A stretch of 11,184 nt of DNA from an uncultured bacterium (GCA_903866285.1 CAIPMZ010000075.1:1-11184), one strand, 5' to 3'. Positions 1-5,157 are shown, numbered from the stretch's first letter. The notes: a model not told the origin generated them from the sequence alone. Numbers and translations are program-made.

Positions 1-114
1 ACTACAAATTCGATTGATGGATTTTTTGGAAAAACAAAAACGCTCTTGCAAGTCCATCGAGGACTAAATCAAGAGCGTAGATACAAGATGATTCAAGAGA
101 TATTAAGAGGGTAA
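1..114 (+). CDS. Transposase-like protein, C-terminal end (5' partial)
   Basis: The frame is open from the first base of the window to a TAA at 112-114 and encodes 37 residues. The visible motifs are TTNSIDGFFGKTK followed by VHRGLNQERR. This pattern of T-T-N-S-I-(D/E)-G-F, a Lys, and then H-R-G-L is what I associate with the C-terminal end of DDE transposases of the IS1595/ISXO2-like kind, where the N and E/D positions lie near the last catalytic acidic residue. The rest of the gene is outside the window, so family and completeness cannot be judged. No terminal inverted repeat is evident just downstream. The same reading frame continues after the stop into the next gene. The call rests on one short motif block recalled from memory. 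Confidence 0.5.
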   Translation, partial: TTNSIDGFFGKTKTLLQVHRGLNQERRYKMIQEILRG

Positions 115-231
115 AATCCTTACAAAAGTTTAATTAAGCCCAGATTTCTAACAAGGGAGTCTAGATTTGATAGAAGGATTTTATCTAAAGCCTTTCTTGA
201 GATTGCAGAGAAAACACCTTTAGATCAAAGG

Positions 232-678
232 ATGCTTAGATGTATACCACCTCGCCGCAAAGAAGATCCTTATTATGTCTTTCTTATATTTCCATGGCGT
301 AAGGATAAGTCAGAACTCATTAATAGAGAGGTTAGAGTAAAGTTTCTTGAAGCAAGCATGAGGGTATTTAAGCTTAGACAGCCTGATGCTCTGGATATAA
401 TAGGCATTGCCACTGAGTCAGGCAGATTTTATGCAGAAGGGGGTTCTGAAGATGTGGCATATCTAGATACTAGAACATGGACAACTGAAAATGATACAGA
501 GGCAAAGAAAATACAGGAGGAATTAGGTATATTGGTCAATCCAATAAATCAATACGTTCATGAGAAGGAATATCCTGAAATTAAAGATGATGACAAAAAA
601 GTTTCACAAAAAAATCCACGAAATAAACCATGCTTTTGTGGATCAGAAATTAAGTATAAAAAATGTTGCAGTAAATAA
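232..678 (+). CDS. SEC-C motif protein of unknown function, start uncertain
   Basis: The first ATG gives 148 residues. The C-terminus carries a SEC-C zinc-binding motif, NKPCFCGSEIKYKKCC, with Cys134, Cys136, Cys145 and Cys146 as the expected metal ligands. This motif is known from SecA and from many unrelated proteins, where it mediates binding. The body (residues 12-80) contains DPYYVFLIFPW and PDALDIIGIATE, which resemble a hypothetical family I associate with CPR genomes, but no function is known to me. The frame stays open upstream to the stop at 112-114, and the stretch from about 178 reads like real protein (ILSKAFLEIAEKTPLDQR). No ATG, GTG or TTG occurs in that extension, so either the gene uses a rare start or its 5' end was lost, possibly through the adjacent transposase. 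It converges with the leftward operon. Confidence 0.6.
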   Translation: MLRCIPPRRKEDPYYVFLIFPWRKDKSELINREVRVKFLEASMRVFKLRQPDALDIIGIATESGRFYAEGGSEDVAYLDTRTWTTENDTEAKKIQEELGILVNPINQYVHEKEYPEIKDDDKKVSQKNPRNKPCFCGSEIKYKKCCSK

Positions 679-747
679 AATGGAGGGTTGAAGCACCCAC
701 CCACCTGGGGTCAAGAAAAAATATAGTAGTACCTTAGTTGTATCGCA

Positions 748-779
748 CCAAAATAAAAAAGAACAAGCTATTTTTTTGG
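748..779. terminator. Weak hairpin between convergent genes
   Basis: CCAAAA (748-753) can pair with TTTTGG (774-779). A and T runs lie inside both arms, so a U-run follows or lies within the stem on either strand. It sits between the SEC-C gene and the end of the leftward operon, overlapping the last codons of the latter. The stem is short and almost pure A/T beyond two G-C pairs, so termination in either direction is only a suggestion. Confidence 0.25.
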
Positions 780-1274
780 CACAAGTTTTTTCTCAAAATA
801 ATGTCCATCAAAAAATACTTCACCATCTGGAAGGCAATATTTGTAACCGCCATTCAAGGACTCCGCCTTTCTTGTGGTGATAAATCCGCCTTTAATCTCT
901 TTTACAAATTCGCCATTAAGTTTTGAATATATGTTAATTTTGCCACTGTTAATGATTTTAGCTAAATCAATAGGATCATAATCATATTTGCTAGGTACGG
1001 GAAAATCTATATCTGAATATGAAACATGCACTAAATCATTTTCATAGAAGTCAGTTTGTTTTCCGTTTCTTCCTGCAAGCTTAATTTGTTTAAGCTTTGA
1101 AAGTTCTTTTTCATTCAATGTCTCGTGTGTAGCCTCTTTATTTTTACTTTCTTCAATAACTGGCAGCTTATCCTTTTTTGATTTTGAAGCAATCAAAAGT
1201 ATATATCTTAGCCATGATGGAAAGCTGAGACCTAAAAGAAATACAACAGAATAGGTCAATATTGGTTTAAGCAT
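768..1274 (-). CDS. Hypothetical protein with N-terminal membrane anchor (operon gene 4)
   Basis: This 168-residue protein is not one I recognise. Residues 5-28 form a hydrophobic segment (VVFLLGLSFPSWLRYILLIA) followed by a lysine-rich stretch, as in a signal anchor with a cytoplasmic or surface-exposed remainder. Residues 33-68 are charged and probably flexible or helical. Residues 70-168 look like a compact soluble domain rich in Tyr, Gly and Asp, including GGYKYCLPDGEVFFDG near the end. The start ATG overlaps the end of the preceding gene by 8 bp, which indicates translational coupling and a shared transcript. It is the last gene of the leftward four-gene operon. No enzymatic motif is visible. 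Coding status is supported by the overlap and by its plausible composition. Confidence 0.7.
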   Translation of the reverse strand: MLKPILTYSVVFLLGLSFPSWLRYILLIASKSKKDKLPVIEESKNKEATHETLNEKELSKLKQIKLAGRNGKQTDFYENDLVHVSYSDIDFPVPSKYDYDPIDLAKIINSGKINIYSKLNGEFVKEIKGGFITTRKAESLNGGYKYCLPDGEVFFDGHYFEKKLVPKK

Positions 1275-1887
1275 TTTTTGTTATGGATAAGTATTTTTTA
1301 AGTCTTGGTTGATCTAGGTATTCTCTTGTGATCCCTACGTACAGCCCATCTTCTTTGGGAAAGTCTGAAATAAAAATATTCATCCCATCTTGAATATTTG
1401 AAGTCATAACCTCGCAATTATTTATCAGTTTCTTGCTGGTATTTTGGAAATATGCGATATGATCATAAATAATCTCTACCGGTGAGGGATTTTCTGCAGC
1501 AGTTTCTTTGCTCGCAATCCCCACAAGGGCCCAGGAGTTCGCAGGAGTCTCTTCTGATGCAAAATGTTCATTCTGGTATAAAGAAGCTTCAATTCTTTCT
1601 CCTGCATCATTATAGTCACGAAAAAGAGCAAACGACCCATCACTCAATCTTTTATTGAGGAAAGTATTAATATTTTCAATAGTGAAAGGTTTTTCTTCTT
1701 TTGTGTAACTTAATCTCAATATGAGAATCTGATTGTTTTCTTTAGCTTGCTTGAGCTTTTCAAGAGAAAATGGAATTTCTGGGATATTATTTTTATCAAT
1801 GTTTACGCTAAAGGCTTTTTCTATTTCACAAGCTCCAATAAGGTCATTGCCCATTATTTTTTTAGCCTCTTCATATTTTATGACCAT
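1267..1887 (-). CDS. Hypothetical protein resembling a recurrent CPR family (operon gene 3)
   Basis: A 206-residue soluble protein with no membrane segment. The stretch IPEIPFSLEKLKQAKENNQ (residues 35-53), followed by an ILRL strand, the later ETPANSWALVG (residues 113-123) and IIYDHIAYFQNTSKKLI (139-155) match, from memory, the layout of a hypothetical protein that recurs in Parcubacteria and other CPR genomes: 'EIPFS..EL..AKE.GQ.L.LR', then 'P..SWALVS', then 'ALYD.L.YFQNN...LL'. I know of no assigned function for that family. This copy seems shortened in the middle, since the block between WALV and the YFQN region is only about 20 residues. Cys20 and Cys158 are the only cysteines. It lies 22 bp after the upstream gene and overlaps the downstream gene by 8 bp. 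Confidence 0.7.
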   Translation of the reverse strand: MVIKYEEAKKIMGNDLIGACEIEKAFSVNIDKNNIPEIPFSLEKLKQAKENNQILILRLSYTKEEKPFTIENINTFLNKRLSDGSFALFRDYNDAGERIEASLYQNEHFASEETPANSWALVGIASKETAAENPSPVEIIYDHIAYFQNTSKKLINNCEVMTSNIQDGMNIFISDFPKEDGLYVGITREYLDQPRLKKYLSITKNA

Positions 1888-1909
1888 AGAGTTTTATAAT
1901 AAGCTATTG

Positions 1910-2404
1910 CTATTTTGATAATTCCTGATAGTAGTTTTCATGAAAATCTGATAATTTTTGATGAAAATAGCTTTTATCAAAAGGGGCAACTTTTTCAGTA
2001 AAATTTGAAACAGCCTCCTCAAACATTAACTTATTATTGAATCTTGAACCGGAATAGCCATTAAGGTATGCCATAACTCCGCAAATAAGCACCAATAGCA
2101 AATTAAACTTAAAAATAAAAAATACCAAAAGGACTATAAATATAATCTGGAGAAGTCCTGTGTTTTTTGATATAATTCTTGCTGCAAAAGGATAAACAAA
2201 AATAGGGGCATTGTAAGTTACGTATTCTCTTAAAATTGGGTCATTGTTGCTAAGATTATATAATATCTTAATATCCTTTCTTTTTATTTCTTCTGCTTTT
2301 GAAAAATTATTTTTTATAAAATCTCTTTGTCCGCTAATACTCAGCAGAAGCAAGGCGTTAAATAGAAAGCTCAATACTATTAGAATTATTGTAAATGTTA
2401 TCAT
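1910..2404 (-). CDS. Small integral membrane protein, unknown function (operon gene 2)
   Basis: A 164-residue protein with a strong N-terminal hydrophobic helix (residues 2-23) and a longer hydrophobic block (residues 84-115) that could be one long helix or a tight hairpin of two. The loop between them (24-83) is charged and contains DPILREYVTYNAPIFVYPFA. The tail (116-164) is polar and ends in an acidic, aromatic-rich segment (DFHENYYQELSK). I do not recognise the family. It starts 16 bp after gene 1 and ends 22 bp before gene 3, so it belongs to one transcript. A role in a membrane-associated complex with genes 1 and 4 is inferred only from shared topology and synteny. Confidence 0.7.
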   Translation of the reverse strand: MITFTIILIVLSFLFNALLLLSISGQRDFIKNNFSKAEEIKRKDIKILYNLSNNDPILREYVTYNAPIFVYPFAARIISKNTGLLQIIFIVLLVFFIFKFNLLLVLICGVMAYLNGYSGSRFNNKLMFEEAVSNFTEKVAPFDKSYFHQKLSDFHENYYQELSK

Positions 2405-2420
2405 ATTATTTTTTAGATAT

Positions 2421-2843
2421 TTATTTGTAACATTCGTTTCTTGCCTGAATCCTATTACTGCTCAATATGCTTAAAATTGTATTAGCATTGTCTGAAGGGT
2501 ATTTTATTTTTGCAGCTTTTTCTTGATATGAAGCATCAGCATTGGCAAGGCACTTACTTATAGATGAACTAGTGCTTCTTTGTTGCTGAACTTTTGTGGC
2601 TTCTTGCTTTTCAGCTTCTGCTTTTAGGCTAGCCTGCTTTTCTTCTTCTTTAGCTTTGTTATCTTGATCAATTTTAAGTTGCTCAGTTTTTTCTTGTTGA
2701 ATCTTAGCCTCCAATTCTAATTTAACAATGTTCATGCTAGTCTGCTGTTTTTGTGGTAAATATATTGCAATATAGTAAGCCCCGGCAATAAATAAAGATG
2801 TTACTCCTAAGATTGCAACAGTTATAAGTATTCCTTTTTTCAT
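2421..2843 (-). CDS. Membrane-anchored coiled-coil protein with C-terminal cysteine pair (operon gene 1)
   Basis: The chosen ATG at 2843 gives 140 residues beginning MKKGILITVAILG, a typical signal anchor (basic N-terminus, hydrophobic 4-28). The frame is open to an ATG at 2975, but that extension would be encoded by the structured leader and its terminator and reads as non-protein, so it is excluded. Residues 38-88 are a Glu/Lys/Gln-rich coiled coil (KAEAEKQEATKVQQQ). Residues 95-140 form a small domain with Cys98 and Cys138, which could make a disulfide if the domain is outside the membrane. No enzymatic motif is visible. It is the first gene of the four-gene operon, directly behind an intrinsic terminator, so its transcription requires read-through. 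An AGGT lies 12-15 nt before the ATG, inside the 3' arm of that hairpin. Confidence 0.7.
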   Translation of the reverse strand: MKKGILITVAILGVTSLFIAGAYYIAIYLPQKQQTSMNIVKLELEAKIQQEKTEQLKIDQDNKAKEEEKQASLKAEAEKQEATKVQQQRSTSSSISKCLANADASYQEKAAKIKYPSDNANTILSILSSNRIQARNECYK

Positions 2844-2844
2844 A

Positions 2845-2985
2845 ATAAAAAACGACCTAAAAAAATAAGTCGTTGAGGCGTTTCGCTTAGTGGATGCCCC
2901 AACGGCTACCACATTCAGAAAAAACACCAAAAGATGTCTTAAATCATGTGCGTTGGGAACATCCACAAAATGCACGATTTAAGAC
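2845..2985 (-). promoter_or_regulatory. Pseudoknot leader with attenuator logic (candidate riboswitch)
   Basis: Read as minus-strand RNA, GUCUUAAAUCGUGC (2985-2972) pairs with GCACAUGAUUUAAGAC (2951-2936): 10 plus 4 bp around a 2-nt bulge. Its loop holds GUGGAUGUUCCCAACG (2966-2951), which pairs with CGUUGGGGCAUCCAC (2904-2890): 7 plus 7 bp. The two helices interlock as a large H-type pseudoknot. The 3' arm of the second helix (CGUUGGGGC, 2904-2896) can instead pair with GCCUCAACG (2879-2871) in nine continuous pairs, one of them G-U. That wobble would be an A-C mismatch in plus-strand RNA, which favours minus-strand transcription. The alternative hairpin shares AACG (2874-2871) with the terminator stem. 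Pseudoknot formation should therefore permit termination, and its disruption should allow an antiterminator. The pairings are read directly; regulation is inferred and the ligand or effector is unknown. Confidence 0.6.
2847..2874 (-). terminator. Intrinsic terminator in the operon leader
   Basis: On the minus strand, AACGACUUA (2874-2866) pairs with UAGGUCGUU (2859-2851) in 9 bp with one G-U. The loop is six U, and a run of U follows to 2847. The ATG of the first operon gene is at 2843, so no promoter fits between terminator and gene. This makes a conditional terminator (attenuator) more likely than the end of a separate transcript. The 3' arm also contains the only Shine-Dalgarno-like AGG. 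Confidence 0.6.
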
Positions 2986-3004
2986 GAATTCTTATATTTT
3001 GGCT

Positions 3005-3032
3005 ATTTTATCTAAACGTAGTAGCATATAAA
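3005..3032 (-). promoter_or_regulatory. Candidate sigma70 promoter of the leftward operon
   Basis: The minus strand shows TTTATA (3032-3027), a 16-bp spacer and TAAAAT (3010-3005), placing the start near 2998, just upstream of the first leader helix. An inverted repeat GTAGTA (3018-3023) / TACTAC (3036-3041) spans the -35 and could be an operator. The match is moderate in a very AT-rich region. Confidence 0.35.
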
Positions 3033-3050
3033 ATTTACTACAAATAAAGC

Positions 3051-3075
3051 CTTAGCACAAGAGATTGTGCATAAG
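3051..3075. other. Dyad between the divergent promoters, candidate operator
   Basis: CTTAGCACAA (3051-3060), the 4-nt loop GAGA, then TTGTGC (3065-3070), a single A and TAAG (3072-3075) form a 10-bp inverted repeat with one bulge. It lies between the leftward and rightward promoters, a few bases upstream of the rightward -35. The position suits a regulator controlling both units. No known operator is recognised. Confidence 0.3.
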
Positions 3076-3080
3076 TGTGT

Positions 3081-3109
3081 TTTACAGAAAATCTATTTTG
3101 AGCTATAAT
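3081..3109 (+). promoter_or_regulatory. Strong sigma70-type promoter
   Basis: TTTACA (3081-3086), a 17-bp spacer and a perfect TATAAT (3104-3109) make this the best promoter match in the window. The start should be near 3116. The first ATG downstream is at 3357, so the transcript begins with about 240 non-coding bases. Confidence 0.65.
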
Positions 3110-3115
3110 ATACGT

Positions 3116-3323
3116 ATTGGAACCTTAAAAACCAGCACCGCTACCCGAGCAATAAAGGTCAACAAAATACCATCACAGCAACTATTTTTTCAAAAAGATC
3201 ATAATCTAAAAATATTCTAAAAAAATAACATAACCAGGGAAATTCAGATCAAGCACTGGAATTATTGTATTTTTTTAGACTATCTTTACATAAAACCAGC
3301 ATTCTATCTGAAGCTGGTTTTTT
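3116..3323 (+). ncRNA. Candidate small RNA or attenuated leader of the recombinase unit
   Basis: The segment runs from the predicted start of the strong promoter to the end of an intrinsic terminator, about 208 nt. It contains no ATG on the plus strand, so it is unlikely to be coding. AAAAACCAGC (3127-3136) near the 5' end repeats the left arm of the terminator (AAAACCAGC, 3292-3300), so it can pair with the terminator's right arm instead, closing the RNA end to end and undoing the terminator. It could be a free small RNA or a leader controlling the 50-residue ORF and recombinase downstream. It does not match any RNA family I can recognise. Confidence 0.4.
3292..3323 (+). terminator. Intrinsic terminator ahead of the 50-residue ORF
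   Basis: AAAACCAGC (3292-3300) pairs with GCTGGTTTT (3313-3321). The stem continues past one bulged A with TTC/GAA, the loop is TATCT, and six T follow at 3318-3323. It ends 33 bp before the start of the 50-residue ORF. Confidence 0.7.
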
Positions 3324-3356
3324 GGTTTCTCAAAAATATTAATTTTGAGATCCTGT

Positions 3357-3509
3357 ATGTTTTCTGTTGAAAAATGTAGAAAAATTGACCCAAGCTTAAA
3401 TGACCTTACTGATGATGAGGTTATTGCTGTCATGGAAAATCTCTATGAAATGGCACAATTAGCCATGGAGGATTGGGATAGAAAAAGAAAGGGTTCCAAA
3501 AATCCCTGA
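3357..3509 (+). CDS. Small protein upstream of the recombinase
   Basis: An ATG ORF of 50 codons encodes a charged, probably helical protein. Its core reads LNDLTDDEVIAVMENLYEMA (residues 14-33), followed by MEDWDRKRKGSKNP at the end. The regular spacing of hydrophobic residues and the absence of low-complexity sequence suggest a real protein. Short ORFs with an 'L-T-D-E-E-V…LY…A…W' pattern directly in front of serine recombinases are something I associate with CPR integrated elements, but this is recall, not a search. It ends 40 bp before the recombinase in a different frame and probably shares its transcript. A recombinase partner, such as a recombination directionality factor or regulator, is a guess from position. 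No convincing Shine-Dalgarno sequence precedes it. Confidence 0.55.
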   Translation: MFSVEKCRKIDPSLNDLTDDEVIAVMENLYEMAQLAMEDWDRKRKGSKNP

Positions 3510-3549
3510 TGGGTATTGTTGGATAATTATACTAGCGTATTATTGAATT

Positions 3550-5061
3550 ATGGAAACAGAAAAGACATGCGTAATTTATTGCAGAGTATCATCAAAAGAT
3601 CAAGTTGATGGTACTAGTTTGGGTAGCCAAGAAAGGCTTTGCCGTGAATATGCCGAACGAAATAAATTAAAAGTATTAAAGGTTTATATAGAAAAAGGAG
3701 AATCGGCAAAAACAGCAAATAGAACGGAATTTAATAAAGCTTTGCTATTTTGCAGTGATAAGAAAAAGGACGTCACTTTTTTTGTCGTTTATAAGCTTGA
3801 TAGATTTGCACGCAATCAAGAAGATCATGTTATGGTTCGTGCCTTATTGAAAAAGGCGGGTACGGATTTAAGATCAGTTACTGAAACGATAGATGAATCA
3901 CCTATTGGCAAGGCTATGGAGGGCATGATGTCTGTGTTTGCTGAATTGGATAATAACATGCGAACAGAAAGAACTAAGCAAGGAATGTTAGAACGTGTAA
4001 AACAAGGCATTTGGGTGTGGCAAGCACCTCTGGGATACTATCGCCCCACTAAAGGTTCCAATATTATGCCAGAGCCAAAATCTTGCGACTTAATTCGTCT
4101 TGGATTTGAGGAATATTCAAAAGGCATATATACGTTTAAAGCAATCGCAAAGTTTTTAAACGAAAGAGGCTTAACAACAAGAATGGGCAAACCACTCACA
4201 CCCCAATTCATGGAAAAATTATTAAGGAATCATATTTATTATGGTCACATAGAAATATGGGGTGGGCATAAAGGAGCTTTTGAGGCAATTATTTCAGAAA
4301 ATCTTTTCAGAAAATGTCAGCCAGATTACAAAAACTCACCTCATGCATCTCCTCGCTCTGCAAATAATCCAATGTTTCCATTAAGAAAATTAACTGTTTG
4401 CGATGAATGTGAAACATCACTTACCGGAAGCACTTCGGTAAATAGACATGGCTCAAAATACCCATATTATCACCATCAACATGCTGGTTGTGGTAAAACC
4501 AAATCAATTCCAAAGGAAACATTTGAACAACTTTTTATTGAGTATTTAGATGCAATAAATCCAGATAAGAGGTATGAAAAGCTATTTAAGGCAGTTGTTT
4601 TAGATATCTGGAAAAACAATCACAAATCAATCGATGATCAAAATGCAAATATACGTAGAGAAATAGCGACATTAGAAGCTGAGCGTCAGAAAGTTTTTGA
4701 GTTCCACAGAAGTGGCAAATATTCAGACGATGACTTTTTAGAACAAAAGAGATTGGTTGATAATAAGATTATACAGAAAAGAAACCTTATGCAGGACAAG
4801 CAAGAGGAAGAATTTGAAATGAATGAAGCTCTTGAACACTGTTTTAAATATGTTCGAACCACAGCAAAATCATGGATTGATGCTGATTATGCTACAAAAT
4901 TGAGGTTGCAACGAATGATTTTTACTGGAAGTGTTAAATACAATGGTGAGAAGTTTGGAACCCCAGATTTAAGGCTTGTATATAAGATAAATCAGCACTC
5001 TCGTGCTGATAAATCCTCTTTGGTAGCGCTAAGGAGAATCGGACTCCTGTTACCAGGATGA
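3550..5061 (+). CDS. Large serine recombinase (site-specific integrase)
   Basis: This 503-residue protein has the layout of large serine integrases. The N-terminal resolvase domain (about 5-150) contains YCRVSSKDQ with the catalytic Ser14, the arginine motif YKLDRFARN (81-89) and the helix FAELDNNMRTERTKQGM (130-146). A recombinase DNA-binding domain follows (about 158-258; LGYYRP, GKPLTPQFMEKLLRN). A zinc ribbon (about 280-330) shows Cys284, Cys287 and Cys314, with His309 where the fourth ligand is often Cys. A coiled coil spans about 365-425. An in-frame stop at 3544-3546 fixes the start at 3550. A TATACT at 3528-3533 could be the -10 of its own promoter. The last 13 codons (from Leu491) lie within the antisense of tRNA-Glu, so the C-terminus was created by integration at that tRNA. 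It inserts and excises the element to its left. Confidence 0.95.
   Translation: METEKTCVIYCRVSSKDQVDGTSLGSQERLCREYAERNKLKVLKVYIEKGESAKTANRTEFNKALLFCSDKKKDVTFFVVYKLDRFARNQEDHVMVRALLKKAGTDLRSVTETIDESPIGKAMEGMMSVFAELDNNMRTERTKQGMLERVKQGIWVWQAPLGYYRPTKGSNIMPEPKSCDLIRLGFEEYSKGIYTFKAIAKFLNERGLTTRMGKPLTPQFMEKLLRNHIYYGHIEIWGGHKGAFEAIISENLFRKCQPDYKNSPHASPRSANNPMFPLRKLTVCDECETSLTGSTSVNRHGSKYPYYHHQHAGCGKTKSIPKETFEQLFIEYLDAINPDKRYEKLFKAVVLDIWKNNHKSIDDQNANIRREIATLEAERQKVFEFHRSGKYSDDDFLEQKRLVDNKIIQKRNLMQDKQEEEFEMNEALEHCFKYVRTTAKSWIDADYATKLRLQRMIFTGSVKYNGEKFGTPDLRLVYKINQHSRADKSSLVALRRIGLLLPG
4991..5010. repeat. Perfect palindromic hairpin next to the attachment site
   Basis: ATCAGCAC (4991-4998), the loop TCTC and GTGCTGAT (5003-5010) form an 8-bp perfect inverted repeat. 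It lies inside the last recombinase codons, 10 bp from the tRNA CCA end. It could be a recombinase binding arm of the attachment site, or a hairpin ending the leftward tRNA transcript, although no good U-run follows on that strand. Confidence 0.5.
5015..5030. other. Element/chromosome junction at the tRNA-Glu CCA end (att site)
   Basis: The recombinase frame passes without interruption from element-like sequence into the complement of the tRNA 3' end, with the codons of 'SSLV' spanning the TGGTA complement of the CCA end. This is the arrangement expected where a phage-like element has integrated at a tRNA 3' end. The exact core cannot be set because the other junction is outside the window: I found no second copy of the tRNA 3' sequence in 1-3550. 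Confidence 0.5.
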
Positions 5062-5095
5062 AAACCTGGTGTCCTAACCACTAGACGATAGCGCC
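5021..5095 (-). tRNA. tRNA-Glu (UUC)
   Basis: The minus strand folds into a full cloverleaf: acceptor GGCGCTA with TAGCGCT, a D arm containing the tRNA-Glu-like TCGTCTAGTGGTTAGGAC, anticodon stem CCAGG/CCTGG around loop TTTTCAT (anticodon TTC), and T stem AGGAG/CTCCT. CCA is encoded at 5023-5021. It decodes GAA/GAG and supplies Glu-tRNA. Three details are unusual: the first acceptor pair is G1-U72, the discriminator is A73, and the T loop reads TCCGATT, with C where U55 is nearly universal. The 3' end overlaps the antisense end of the recombinase gene. The 3' terminal bases may derive from the integrated element. Confidence 0.93.
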
Positions 5096-5157
5096 AAATG
5101 ACTTTTTAAAAAAATAGAGAACCAGAGACTGATTCCTTATTGACTAACCACTGATAC

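Noticed and set aside
679..720. GC-rich stretch after the SEC-C gene as a terminator
   Set aside because: Possible stems are only 4 bp and no U-run follows on the plus strand.
2844..2975. Upstream ATG extending operon gene 1 by 44 residues, or a leader peptide
   Set aside because: The segment is fully occupied by pseudoknot arms and a terminator, has no Shine-Dalgarno sequence, and reads unlike the signal anchor that follows from the ATG at 2843.
3116..3323. tmRNA, 6S RNA or tracrRNA identity for the candidate RNA
   Set aside because: There is no tRNA-like end or tag frame, no long 6S-type hairpin, and no repeat array or Cas effector nearby.
1..3550. Left attachment site copy of the tRNA-Glu 3' end
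   Set aside because: I looked for the TGGTAGCGCTAAGG sequence and close variants on both strands and found none, so the left junction is outside the window.
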